DNA of 64,000 bases from Paraburkholderia acidipaludis NBRC 101816 (GCF_000684975.1 NZ_BAXZ01000023.1:1-64000), one strand, 5' to 3'. Positions 8,300 to 16,948 are shown, counted from the stretch's first letter. The notes: a model not told the origin generated them from the letters alone. Numbers and translations are program-made.

Positions 8300-9700
8300 T
8301 CAAACGAGCCCGGTCGCGTAGTACACGGCGATCACGAAGAAAACGGCAAGCGTCTTGATGATCGTGACTGCGAAGATGTCACGATACGACTCGCGGTGCG
8401 TGAGCCCCGTCACGGCGAGCAGCGTGATGACGGCGCCGTTGTGCGGGAGCGTATCCATGCCGCCGCTGGCCATGGCCACCACGCGGTGCAGCACTTCCAG
8501 CGGAATGTGCATGGTCTGCGCGGTCTTGATGAAAGTGTCCGACATGGCGGCGAGCGCGATGCTCATGCCGCCCGACGCCGATCCGGTGATGCCCGCGAGC
8601 GCCGATACCGAAACGGCCGCGTTGACGAGCGGATTCGGAATGGCCTTGAGCGCGTTGGCGACCACGAGAAAGCCCGGCAGCGCCGCGATCACGCCGCCGA
8701 AGCCATATTCGGAAGCCGTATTGAGCGTGGCGAGCAGCGCGCCTGCCACGGCGGTCCTGGTGCCGGCCGCAAAGCGCTCCTTCACGCGGCCGAACGCCGT
8801 CACGATGACGAGCAGGACGCCGAGCAGCAGCGCACCTTCCACGGCCCAGATTGCGACCACGCTCTTCACGGGCACGCTCACGGGCGTGTGGACGCCCGGC
8901 AGCACGTCGGGCGAGACGGTGTAGCTTGCGCCGTACCACTGCGGAATGAGCTTGGTGAGCACGAAGTTGGCCACGCCCACGAGCACGAGCGGTGCGATGG
9001 CGAGCACGGGATTCGGCAGATTGGCCGTCTGCACGTGCTCCGGCTCGTTCACGAGCGAGGTGCCGTAGCCTTCGCCCTTCGCCATGGCCGCACGGCGGCG
9101 CCACTCGAGATAGGCGAGACCCACCACGATGATGAAGAGCGAGCCGATGGTGCCGAGCACGGGCGCGGCCCAGGCGGTGGTCTTGAAGAACGTGGTGGGG
9201 ATGATGTTCTGGATCTGCGGCGTGCCGGGCAGCGAGTCCATCGTGAACGTAAAGGCGCCGAGCGCGATCGCGCCGGGCATCAGCCGCTTCGGAATGTTGC
9301 TCTGGCGATAGAGTTCGGCCGCGAACGGGTAGACGGCGAACACCACGACGAAAAGCGACACGCCGCCGTAGGTCAGCAGCGCGCACACGGCAACGATCAC
9401 GGCATTGGCGCGCGAGCGGCCGATGTACCGGATTGCGGCCGCAACGATCGCCTCGGAAAAGCCCGAGAGTTCGATGACCTTGCCGAAGACGGCGCCGAGC
9501 AGGAACACCGGGAAGTAGAGCTTCACGAAGCCGACCATCTTGTCCATGAAGATGCCCGAAAAGACGGGCGCGACGGCGGCGGGATCGGTCAGCAGAACGG
9601 CGCCCATCGCGGCGATGGGGGCGAAGAGAATGACGCTGTAGCCGCGGTAGGCCACCAGCATCAGGAACGCCAGGGCGGCGATCACAATTACAAAGGACAT
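8300..9700 (-). CDS. GntP-family carboxylate/gluconate permease
   Basis: An inner-membrane proton symporter of 466 residues with about 12 membrane segments. GntP-type features are the N-terminal VIVIAALAFLMLVAYRGYSV, the conserved FTMDSLPGTPQIQN, and SGGMDTLPHNGAVITLL near the C-terminus. Family members carry gluconate and other small organic acids such as hydroxybutyrate, citrate or D-serine. The start at 9700 has TGGAGACAAG directly before it. A sigma54-type promoter lies about 80 bases upstream, and the adjacent divergent gene encodes a sigma54 activator, so the permease is probably induced by its substrate through that protein. Confidence 0.9.
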   Translation of the reverse strand: MSFVIVIAALAFLMLVAYRGYSVILFAPIAAMGAVLLTDPAAVAPVFSGIFMDKMVGFVKLYFPVFLLGAVFGKVIELSGFSEAIVAAAIRYIGRSRANAVIVAVCALLTYGGVSLFVVVFAVYPFAAELYRQSNIPKRLMPGAIALGAFTFTMDSLPGTPQIQNIIPTTFFKTTAWAAPVLGTIGSLFIIVVGLAYLEWRRRAAMAKGEGYGTSLVNEPEHVQTANLPNPVLAIAPLVLVGVANFVLTKLIPQWYGASYTVSPDVLPGVHTPVSVPVKSVVAIWAVEGALLLGVLLVIVTAFGRVKERFAAGTRTAVAGALLATLNTASEYGFGGVIAALPGFLVVANALKAIPNPLVNAAVSVSALAGITGSASGGMSIALAAMSDTFIKTAQTMHIPLEVLHRVVAMASGGMDTLPHNGAVITLLAVTGLTHRESYRDIFAVTIIKTLAVFFVIAVYYATGLV

Positions 9701-9781
9701 CTTGTCTCCAGGGGTTTGTTTGTGCGCGCGTGGTCTGCGCATCGTGCGATCGCGCGGCGGTTGTGCGCGACGCCGGCTTTA

Positions 9782-9797
9782 CGCACGAAGTATGCCA
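9782..9797 (-). promoter_or_regulatory. Putative sigma54 (-24/-12) promoter for gntP
   Basis: Read on the minus strand the sequence is TGGCATACTTCGTGCG, with GG and GC exactly 10 bases apart and TGGCA intact; it matches the consensus TGGCACG-N4-TTGCA except at positions 6, 7, 12 and 16. The start of transcription would be near 9771, about 70 bases before the gntP start codon. The neighbouring divergent gene encodes a sigma54 activator. Confidence 0.65.
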
Positions 9798-9883
9798 GTT
9801 GAAGAACAGCCTTGCTGCTGGCGGGTCAGCGGTGTGTCGCCGGGTTCCGGCGGGGTGCTGAACCGCCTCGGCAGCTTCGCGTG

Positions 9884-9923
9884 GCGCCTCAGCGTCCCAA
9901 ATTTGAGATGCGAATTGAGGCGC
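9884..9923. promoter_or_regulatory. Possible upstream activator site between gntP and its sigma54 activator gene
   Basis: GCGCCTCA at 9884-9891 and TGAGGCGC at 9916-9923 are an 8-base inverted pair about 120 bases upstream of the -24/-12 element, a typical distance for enhancer-binding proteins. A sub-motif inside it, GATGCGAATTGAGG at 9907-9920, recurs with two changes at 11655-11668 behind the activator gene. Apart from this and the sigma54 promoter, the 369-base gap holds nothing I can name. Confidence 0.35.
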
Positions 9924-10069
9924 GAGAGCAAATCGTAGCCGACCACCATTGCCGGCAGCACGCGCATGCCTTTGTGTGCTTGCCTGCGCTGCGATCTCGC
10001 TTCTGGGATAATGCGTCCCGGAAATGAGAATCAAGGCCTGAGCCAGGCCCGCACCCCACGGAATACCGG

Positions 10070-11515
10070 ATGGAACTTAAACCTCCCGCGCTGCTCGCCG
10101 ACTACGACCACGTGAGACGGCTGGCGATGCAGTCGCTCTTCAAGACACTCGAAAATTTCAGCGAAGGGACCGTGATCGTCGACCGCAATGCGCGGGTCGT
10201 CTGGATCAACCGGCATTACGCTGCGCGTTTCGGTTTCGACGATCCGCAGGCCGTCATCGGCCTCGACTGCGAGACCGTCATTCCGAACAGCATGATGCGC
10301 GAGGTCGTGCAGACCGGCGAGCCGATCCTGCTCGACATTCTCGAAACCGATCGCGACTCTATCGTCGTCACGCGCCTGCCGATCAAGGGCGACGACGGCG
10401 AGACGATCGGCGCGGTGGGTTTCGTCCTGTTCAACGAGATCAAGGGGCTGTCGCCGCTCGTGAGCCAGTACGCGCGCCTGCGCGCCGAGCTGATCAGCAC
10501 GCGGCACTCGCTCGCGCAGGTGCGCCGCCCCAAGTACAGCTTTTCGAGCCTCATTGGCACGAGCGCGGTCAGCCTGGAGGTCAAGCGGCAGGCGCGGCGC
10601 GCCGCGCGCCTCGCCTCTCCGGTCCTGCTGCTGGGCGAGACGGGCACCGGCAAGGAACTGCTGGCCCACGCGATCCATGGCGCCTCGGGGCGTGCCGACG
10701 GGCCGCTCGTGACGGTCAACGTCGCGGCCATTCCCGACACCCTGCTGGAGCTGGAATTCTTCGGCGCCGAAGCGGGTGCATATACGGGCGCCGACCGCAA
10801 GGGGCGCATCGGCAAGTTCGAGCTGGCGAGCGGCGGCACGCTCTTTCTCGACGAAATCGGCGACATGCCGTTCGCGCTGCAGGGCAAGCTGCTGCGCGTG
10901 CTGCAGGAGCAGGAGTTCGAGCCGCTCGGCTCGAACCGCATCGTTCGCGCCGACGTGCGCATCATCGCCGCGACTTCGGCCGACCTGCCCGCGCTCGTGG
11001 CGCAGGGCAAGTTTCGCGCGGACCTCTATTACCGCCTCAACGTGCTGACGATCCGCGTGCCGCCGCTGCGCGAGCGCCTGATCGACATCGAGGCCATTGC
11101 TTGCGCGATCCTCGACAAGCTCACCGTGGAGACCGGCGCGGGGCGCCTCGAACTGGAGCGCGACGCGCTGGCGCTGCTGTGTTCGTATGCATGGCCTGGC
11201 AACGTGCGCGAACTGCGCAATACGCTGGAGCGTGCCGTGCTGTTTTCGGAAAGCGAGCGCATTGATGGCCGTTCGCTTGCGAGCTTCATCGGCGATGGGG
11301 GCGCGCAGGGCGGCGGTGGGACCGAAGCCACGCATGGCGCGAGCGGAGGCATCGAAGCGTCGAACTACAGCGACGCGATGCGCGAGTTCGAGCGGCGCTT
11401 CCTGGCCGATGCCCTGCGTGCGGCAGACGGCCATGTGGCGCAGGCCGCCGCGCGAATCGGCATGGCGCGCGCAACACTCTACCGGCGTATCGTCGCGCTC
11501 GGCATTGAAATCTGA
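10070..11515 (+). CDS. Sigma54-dependent transcriptional activator with PAS domain
   Basis: An enhancer-binding protein of 481 residues. A PAS-like sensor spans about 20-125 (GTVIVDRNARVVWINRHYAA), the AAA+ domain about 160-395 with Walker A GETGTGKE at 189-196 and Walker B LFLDEIGDM, and a Fis-type helix-turn-helix closes the protein (AAARIGMARATLYRRIVALG). The sigma54-contacting loop reads GAYTGA (236-241) instead of GAFTGA, and the usual ESELFGH is ELEFFGA. Tyr is a known tolerated variant at this Phe. There is no receiver domain, so it probably senses a small molecule. It diverges from gntP, whose promoter looks sigma54-dependent. Confidence 0.92.
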   Translation: MELKPPALLADYDHVRRLAMQSLFKTLENFSEGTVIVDRNARVVWINRHYAARFGFDDPQAVIGLDCETVIPNSMMREVVQTGEPILLDILETDRDSIVVTRLPIKGDDGETIGAVGFVLFNEIKGLSPLVSQYARLRAELISTRHSLAQVRRPKYSFSSLIGTSAVSLEVKRQARRAARLASPVLLLGETGTGKELLAHAIHGASGRADGPLVTVNVAAIPDTLLELEFFGAEAGAYTGADRKGRIGKFELASGGTLFLDEIGDMPFALQGKLLRVLQEQEFEPLGSNRIVRADVRIIAATSADLPALVAQGKFRADLYYRLNVLTIRVPPLRERLIDIEAIACAILDKLTVETGAGRLELERDALALLCSYAWPGNVRELRNTLERAVLFSESERIDGRSLASFIGDGGAQGGGGTEATHGASGGIEASNYSDAMREFERRFLADALRAADGHVAQAAARIGMARATLYRRIVALGIEI

Positions 11516-11747
11516 TCGCGCTCGGCCGGGCTAAACCCTGCTCGCGGGCGGCGCCCGCCGCTGCGCGAAAACGAGCAACCTGCGCTCCGGGAGATGATTG
11601 GCACGCCGAAACCCTTGTCCTGATTGAGGTTGGCCGGCTGGCTGCCAGGCTTGCAATGCGAGTTGAGGAATGCGAGCTTTTACTTATATTCTGATGTCGT
11701 CGATTGGCCAGGGCATGGGGCCTTTGCCGTATTACGTGAGAACGACG

Positions 11748-12155
11748 ATGACTGATTACATCAAGAGCATGAAGCTCAATCACTTGAGCTTTCCTTCGGC
11801 CGATACGGTTGCCACGGCCGCCTTCTTCGAACGCTACCTGGGCTTCACGATCTCGGGAACATGGGAGCGTTCATATATCCTCAAGCGCCCGGGCTTCGAC
11901 GTGGTGATCGACCACACGGAAGGCGATGCGCCCGTATGGCCTCGCGCCTTCCATGCCGGGTTCGAGCTGCCGAGCTTCGAAGCAGTTCAACAGTTGTACG
12001 AACGATTCAGGGGAGAGGGCGTGGAGATGGAGACCGGGGTGTTCAACAATGGACGCGGTTCGCGCTTCTTCTGCCGGGCGCCGGGCGGCGTGATGTTCGA
12101 GATCAACACGAGACGGGACGCCGCGCCGGAATATCGCGGCACGTTCGAGGAGTGA
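11748..12155 (+). CDS. VOC (glyoxalase/bleomycin-resistance fold) protein
   Basis: A 135-residue protein with the paired beta-alpha-beta pattern of the vicinal oxygen chelate superfamily: MKLNHLSFPSADTVATAAFF then FFERYLGF at the N-terminus and FFCRAPGGVMFEIN at the C-terminus. H12 and the E in MFEIN are at the usual metal-ligand places. The start at 11748 follows GTGAGAA; a start 7 codons downstream (MKLNH) is an alternative. It stands alone between the sigma54 activator gene and the mlaC-like gene. Function could be a lyase, a dioxygenase or antibiotic binding; context does not decide. Confidence 0.82.
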   Translation: MTDYIKSMKLNHLSFPSADTVATAAFFERYLGFTISGTWERSYILKRPGFDVVIDHTEGDAPVWPRAFHAGFELPSFEAVQQLYERFRGEGVEMETGVFNNGRGSRFFCRAPGGVMFEINTRRDAAPEYRGTFEE

Positions 12156-12423
12156 TATCCGGGGCTGAAGTTTTTACAAAAGCATAGCCGGGCCGGCAGG
12201 GGTGGGGATCCGGCGGCCCGGTCCCGGTTGGGCCCTGTAGACTTGCAGGTACTGCCATGCGCTGGTACGCGATTTGCTTTGAAGCGCTGTTTCAGTGCAA
12301 GATTGAAGGTCGTGCCGCGCCGGCCCACCAGCATTCCGACCTTCCTCGCCCCGAACCGATAGACTGATCGGCATGGTCCGCGCGATTCGGGCCCGACTGC
12401 GCGGCCCCACCTGCGAGATTTCA

Positions 12424-13053
12424 ATGAAAAGGCTATTCCTCGTTTTCGTGCTGCTGGTCTCGCTGGCGCCCGCCGCGCCGGTGCTGGCCGAGAGCGCCGT
12501 CGACCAGTCCGATCCGCAGGCGCTCATCAAGACCGCGACCCAGCAAGTGCTGGACGAGGTGCGGACACAGGCGATCGCCCCGGACGACATCGCCCGCATC
12601 CGCAGCATCGTGGACCGCGATATCCTGCCCTACGTGGACTTCCGCCGCACCACGCGGCTTTCGATGGGGCACTACTGGCGCACGGCCACCCCGGAGCAGC
12701 AGGAGCAACTCGTCACGCAGTTCCAGTTGCTGCTGATCCACCTGTATTCGGGCGCGCTCGCGCAACTCACGCCCGACCAGCAGATCGAATATCTGCCGAT
12801 GCGCACCGCGCCCGGCGACACCGACGCCGTCGTGCGCACACTGGCGCAAACGAGCGGCAAGCCCGTCGAGATCGACTACCGGCTGTACAAGACCCCCCAG
12901 GGCTGGCGGCTCTACGACCTGAACGTGCTGGGTGCGTGGCTCATCCAGACCTACCGGCAGCAGTTCAGCGAGAAGATCCAGGAAGGCGGCATCGACGGCC
13001 TGATCCAGTTCCTCGCCTCGCGCAACCAGGAACTTTCCCCGGGCAAGTCATGA
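12424..13053 (+). CDS. MlaC-family phospholipid-binding periplasmic protein
   Basis: A 209-residue protein with a signal peptide (MKRLFLVFVLLVSLAPAAPV, cleavage after VLAES or nearby). The mature part matches the MlaC/Ttg2D family: helical N-terminal half, then DIARIRSIVDRDILPYVDFR and the terminal GWRLYDLNVLGAWLIQTYR. MlaC carries phospholipids across the periplasm between the outer membrane and the MlaFEDB complex. No other mla gene is nearby. Its stop overlaps the start of the AI-2E-type permease gene (ATGA), so the two are translationally coupled and may act together. Confidence 0.88.
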   Translation: MKRLFLVFVLLVSLAPAAPVLAESAVDQSDPQALIKTATQQVLDEVRTQAIAPDDIARIRSIVDRDILPYVDFRRTTRLSMGHYWRTATPEQQEQLVTQFQLLLIHLYSGALAQLTPDQQIEYLPMRTAPGDTDAVVRTLAQTSGKPVEIDYRLYKTPQGWRLYDLNVLGAWLIQTYRQQFSEKIQEGGIDGLIQFLASRNQELSPGKS

Positions 13054-14960
13054 GCCTCCATGATCCCGCAGACGGTCCGCCGGGCCGCCCCATGAAATCG
13101 CCTCGCTACGACATGAATTTTCCCTTGCCGCCGCATGGCCGGCGCAACCGTGTTTTTCCGCCCAGCTCGCCCACGCTGCACGGCCTCGCGTCCGTGATCA
13201 CCGGCGTGGTCGTGGTTTGCGGGCTGTATTTCGGGCGGGAAGTGCTGATACCCATCACGCTTTCGGTCCTGTTGAGCTTCCTGCTCGCGCCGCTCGTGAC
13301 GGCGCTGCGCCGCCTGCATCTCGGGCAATTCCTGTCGATCTTCCTCGCGGTGCTCGCCACGGTGCTCGCCCTCGCCGGCACCGGCGCGCTGATCACCGCG
13401 CAGATCGTCCAGCTTGCCGCCGATCTCCCGCAATACCAGGAGGCGATCGAACAGAAAGTGGAAACGGTCCACGAAAAGACCGTGGGCCGCGCCGACAGCC
13501 TCATGACGCGCACCGCGGCCGCACTGCAGCGCATCACGCCCACGCCGCCGCCCGCGCCGCCGCCGCCGCGCGGCCGGGCCGCGCGCAACGCGCCCGCGGT
13601 GCCGATGCCCGTCGAGGTTCACACGCCCGCGCCTACGCCGTTGCAACTCGCGCAGCGGGCGCTGTCGCCTGTCATCGGGCCGCTCGAAACCGGCTTCATC
13701 GTGCTGGTGGTGACGATCTTCATCCTGCTGCAGCGCGAGGATCTGCGCGACCGGCTGATCAGCGTGTTCGGCTCGGAGGATCTGCATCGCACCACGACGG
13801 CCATCAACGACGCCTCCCAGCGTCTGTCGCGCTACTTCGTCGCGCAACTGGGCGTGAACGTTTCGGTGGGGGCGGTCATTGCCATCGGGCTCGCGGGCAT
13901 CGGCGTGCCGGGCGCCTTGCTGTTCGCGGCCATGGCCGCGCTGTTGCGCTTCGTGCCGTATATCGGCATCTGGATCGCGGCGGTACTTGCCACTATCCTG
14001 GCCGCCGCCATCCAGCCGCAATGGACGATGGCCGTGTCGACGCTGATCCTTTTCATCGTCGTCGACGTGGTGGCCGGGCAGTTCGCGGAGCCGATGCTCT
14101 ACGGGCGCCGCTCGGGGCTCTCGCCGCTGGCGGTGGTGGTGGCGGCGATCTTCTGGACGTGGCTCTGGGGCCCCGTCGGGCTCGTGCTTTCCACGCCGCT
14201 CACGCTATGCATCGTCACGCTCGGCCGCTACGTGGACCGGCTCAACTTCCTGACCATCCTGCTGGGCGACCAGCCCGCGCTCACGCCGGCGCAGACCTGC
14301 TATCAGCGTCTGCTCGCCGACGACCCGCACGAGGCGCTGCTGCAGGCGGACCGGCTGCTCACGGAGATGCCGCTGATCGACTACTACGAGCAGGTCGTGT
14401 TCGAGGGGCTGCGTTTCGCGCGCAACGACGCATTGCGCGGCGTGCTGCCTGCCGAGCAGTTGGCGCGGATCAACCAGGCACTGCTTGATATTGTCGAGGA
14501 CCTCGAATCCGTGGACGACTCGCGCCATTTTCCGCCGGAAGGGCCGGGCATCGAAAGCGCCGCGCCGGCGCGTGGCGAGGGCCACCCCGTGCTGTGCGTG
14601 CCGGGCCGCGGGGCGTTCGACGACGTCGTCGCGGCCATCGTCTCGCAACTGCTCGCGCGGCGCGGCGTGCCATGCGTGACGACGAGCTACGAGCAGGTGC
14701 GCAGCACGCGCGCGGGCATGGTGGATCCGGACGCCACGCCCGTAATCTGCGTGGTGTCGCTCGACACGCCGGAGGCGCCGCCCTATCTGCGCAACCTTGT
14801 GCGACGGCTGCGCGAGCGGACTGCGCGTGCGCAGATTCTTGTGGGCGTGGGCACGCTGCGGCGCGAGGAGGGACCCGTCATCGTCGACGATCCGGGGGCG
14901 CGCCTCGCGGCGACATTGCGCGATCTCGTGGAGGAATGCGCGGTGGGGCAGGTGAGCTAG
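13050..14960 (+). CDS. AI-2E-family permease with an extra C-terminal soluble domain
   Basis: A 636-residue protein. The permease part (about residues 40-395) has the family pattern of paired membrane helices and PFAM-type motifs (FVPYIGIWIAAVLATI, then VVAGQFAEPMLYGRRSGLSP). A Pro/Ala-rich insert lies at about 163-198. Family members are usually 340-380 residues; here about 240 more follow (400-636). This tail has a helical part, then alternating strands and helices (HPVLCVPGRGAFDDVVAAIV, VICVVSLDTPEAPP, ILVGVGTL), resembling a Rossmann or B12-binding-like fold, but I see no B12 His motif. The start overlaps the mlaC-like stop. Export of a small molecule or lipid is possible; the AI-2 link is historical only. 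Confidence 0.88.
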   Translation: MSLHDPADGPPGRPMKSPRYDMNFPLPPHGRRNRVFPPSSPTLHGLASVITGVVVVCGLYFGREVLIPITLSVLLSFLLAPLVTALRRLHLGQFLSIFLAVLATVLALAGTGALITAQIVQLAADLPQYQEAIEQKVETVHEKTVGRADSLMTRTAAALQRITPTPPPAPPPPRGRAARNAPAVPMPVEVHTPAPTPLQLAQRALSPVIGPLETGFIVLVVTIFILLQREDLRDRLISVFGSEDLHRTTTAINDASQRLSRYFVAQLGVNVSVGAVIAIGLAGIGVPGALLFAAMAALLRFVPYIGIWIAAVLATILAAAIQPQWTMAVSTLILFIVVDVVAGQFAEPMLYGRRSGLSPLAVVVAAIFWTWLWGPVGLVLSTPLTLCIVTLGRYVDRLNFLTILLGDQPALTPAQTCYQRLLADDPHEALLQADRLLTEMPLIDYYEQVVFEGLRFARNDALRGVLPAEQLARINQALLDIVEDLESVDDSRHFPPEGPGIESAAPARGEGHPVLCVPGRGAFDDVVAAIVSQLLARRGVPCVTTSYEQVRSTRAGMVDPDATPVICVVSLDTPEAPPYLRNLVRRLRERTARAQILVGVGTLRREEGPVIVDDPGARLAATLRDLVEECAVGQVS

Positions 14961-14989
14961 GCCGGGGCGGCCAGAGTGCGCTGACAAAA

Positions 14990-15033
14990 GTATCACTGCG
15001 GTATCACTGCGGCATCACTGCGGCATCACCGCG
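14990..15033 (+). repeat. Four tandem 11-base repeats upstream of the marR gene
   Basis: Four adjacent units of 11 bases: GTATCACTGCG, the same again, GCATCACTGCG and GCATCACCGCG. The period is close to one helical turn, so all units face the same side of the DNA. They sit 29 bases after the AI-2E-type stop and directly before the large palindrome of the MarR operon. Either a cooperative regulator site or a simple expansion. Confidence 0.75.
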
Positions 15034-15039
15034 AGACCA

Positions 15040-15084
15040 AAACCAGTCAAACTTGCAAGGTAAACTTGCAAGTTTGACTGGTTT
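15040..15084. promoter_or_regulatory. Perfect 20-base inverted repeat, probable MarR operator
   Basis: The arms 15040-15059 and 15065-15084 are exact reverse complements around GTAAA. Each arm ends in the self-complementary CTTGCAAG, so two 8-base palindromes 13 bases apart are nested in the large one. It lies 45 bases upstream of the MarR start codon and has no T-run, so an autoregulatory operator is more likely than a terminator. Confidence 0.7.
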
Positions 15085-15128
15085 GCGGCATGCTTTCATG
15101 CATCCCTTGCCAAACCGTTCCGGAAATC

Positions 15129-15557
15129 ATGCGTACCAAGGCATTCGACGAGGCCGCTCTCGAGCTCATGCAAACGATCGGTCTGGTCGTGCGGCGTACC
15201 CGCAGCGAAGCGCATGCGGACGAACTCTCCATGACGGAGGCCGTCGTCATGTCGCGCCTTGCCAACGAAGGCCCGGCCACGACGGCGGCGCTGGCGCGCG
15301 CCGAGGGCATGAGGCCGCAGTCGATGGGAACGACCATCGCGGCCCTGGAAGAATTGGGTCTAGTCGGGCGCACGCCGCACGAGACCGATGGCCGCCAGAT
15401 GCTGATCGAGCTGACACCGAAAGGCCTGCAGTTGCGCAAGAAGACTCGCGAGGCCAAGCAGGTATGGCTTTCGGAGGCGATCGCGGAACTCACTGCGGAC
15501 GAGCGCGAGACGCTCTTCAAGGCCGCCGCGATCATGCGCCGGATAGCCGGGTCGTGA
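15129..15557 (+). CDS. MarR-family transcriptional regulator
   Basis: A winged-helix repressor of 142 residues. The DNA-binding core runs from about 35 to 100 (ELSMTEAVVMSRLANEGPAT, then MRPQSMGTTIAALEELGLVG), with the wing HETDGRQMLIELTPKG. The start at 15129 follows a GGAA element. It is followed with a GTGA overlap by a DHA2-type drug exporter gene, the classic arrangement in which the repressor releases its own operon when a toxic ligand binds. The perfect inverted repeat upstream is the likely operator. Confidence 0.92.
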   Translation: MRTKAFDEAALELMQTIGLVVRRTRSEAHADELSMTEAVVMSRLANEGPATTAALARAEGMRPQSMGTTIAALEELGLVGRTPHETDGRQMLIELTPKGLQLRKKTREAKQVWLSEAIAELTADERETLFKAAAIMRRIAGS

Positions 15558-16948
15558 GCGGGGCAGGCAAGCGGGCCGGCGAAGTCGACTGGGCGGTCTG
15601 GAAGGTGGCGATGGTCGCCACGATCGGGCCGTTCATGGCGCAGCTCGATTCGACGGTCGTCAACGTCTCGCTCTCCACCATCGCCCGCGTTTTCGACTCG
15701 CCCGTTGCAACCGTGCAGTGGATCGTGAGCGGCTATCTGCTGGCCATGACGCTCATGCTGCCGCTCAACGGCTGGCTGGTCGATCGCATTGGCGCAAAGC
15801 GGCTCTACATGATCTGCTTTTCGATGTTTACCGTGGCGTCGGTGCTGTGCGGCGCATCGCGAACCGTCGGGGAACTGATCGGAGCGCGGGTATTCCAGGG
15901 GCTCATCGGCGGCATTCTGGCGCCCATGACGCAGATGATGATCGCGCGGGCGGCGGGGAAAAACATGGCGCGCGTCATGGGCTACACGAGCCTGCCCATA
16001 CTGCTCGCGCCCATTGTGGGTCCGGTCGTGGCCGGCGCCATCCTGGCGCGGGCCACATGGTCCTGGCTCTTCTATCTGAACGTGCCGGTCGGCCTGCTGG
16101 GCGTCGTGCTGGCGGCGTCGCTGCTCCCCGGCGATAGCGGCGCCTTGCAGAAGCGTCCGTTCGATTTCGCGGGCTTCGCGCTGATCTCGCCGGGCCTCGT
16201 CGCGCTCATTTATGGCTTGCAGAATGCTTCGCATCCCGAAGGATTACAGATCCTGTTCGCCGGTGCGGCGCTGCTGGCGGGATTCCTGTGGCATTCGACG
16301 CGCAAGGGCGGCACGGCGCTGATCGACGTGCGGGTCTTCGCGGACCGGATTTTCTCCATTGCGGCGTTCACGCAGTTCTTTGCCAACGCCATCCTGTATG
16401 GCCGTCAGCTTGCCGTGCCGCTGTACCTGATAGCGGGCTGCGGGCTGGTTGCCTCGCAGGCGGGATGGCTCGTTGCCGTGACGGGCGTGGGCATGATGTG
16501 CTCGTTTCCCGCAATCGGATTCCTGAGCGACAGATTCGGCGGCCGTGCGGTCGCGGCGAGCGGCGCGTTGCTGGCTCTGCTCGGCACGGTCGCGTTCGTG
16601 TGGATGGCCGGGCATGGTTTTTCGGCGGTGTGGGCCGTGATCGGCCTGTTCGCGGCGGGGGTGGGACAGGGCACGATCAGCATACCGGCCATATCGGCCG
16701 CGTATGCCTCGATTCCCAAAGCGCGGATTCCCGTGGCGAACACGGCATTGAATATCGCGCAACGGCTGGGCGGCCCGGTCGCGACCACCTTGTTGGCCGT
16801 GGTCGTCTCGCTGGCGACGCAGCACTCGGGCGGCCTGCGTTCGGAGTCCTACCTTCCGGTTTTCGTGGTGCTCGCCGTTCTGCATCTGCTGGCATTCGGT
16901 GCGGCACTGCTATTACCGGGGCGAATCCGGCGCGCGGCGCAGGCCTGA
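15554..16948 (+). CDS. MFS multidrug exporter, DHA2 (EmrB/QacA) family
   Basis: A 464-residue inner-membrane drug/H+ antiporter. Family features are MAQLDSTVVNVSLSTIARVF at about 30-50, WIVSGYLLAMTLMLPLNGWL with the downstream GAKRLY (motif A), and many hydrophobic segments consistent with about 14 helices. The GTG at 15554 overlaps the MarR stop (GTGA), giving translational coupling; an upstream open frame exists but runs through the MarR gene. No membrane-fusion partner is nearby, so it may work alone. The substrate is unknown. Confidence 0.9.
   Translation: MSGAGKRAGEVDWAVWKVAMVATIGPFMAQLDSTVVNVSLSTIARVFDSPVATVQWIVSGYLLAMTLMLPLNGWLVDRIGAKRLYMICFSMFTVASVLCGASRTVGELIGARVFQGLIGGILAPMTQMMIARAAGKNMARVMGYTSLPILLAPIVGPVVAGAILARATWSWLFYLNVPVGLLGVVLAASLLPGDSGALQKRPFDFAGFALISPGLVALIYGLQNASHPEGLQILFAGAALLAGFLWHSTRKGGTALIDVRVFADRIFSIAAFTQFFANAILYGRQLAVPLYLIAGCGLVASQAGWLVAVTGVGMMCSFPAIGFLSDRFGGRAVAASGALLALLGTVAFVWMAGHGFSAVWAVIGLFAAGVGQGTISIPAISAAYASIPKARIPVANTALNIAQRLGGPVATTLLAVVVSLATQHSGGLRSESYLPVFVVLAVLHLLAFGAALLLPGRIRRAAQA

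Noticed and set aside
11598..11605. TTGGCACG after the sigma54 activator gene, a possible -24 element
   Set aside because: There is no GC at the required distance (10 bases after GG), so it is not a sigma54 promoter.
14990..15033. Possible CRISPR-like array
   Set aside because: The units are 11 bases long and directly adjacent, with no spacers and no cas genes.
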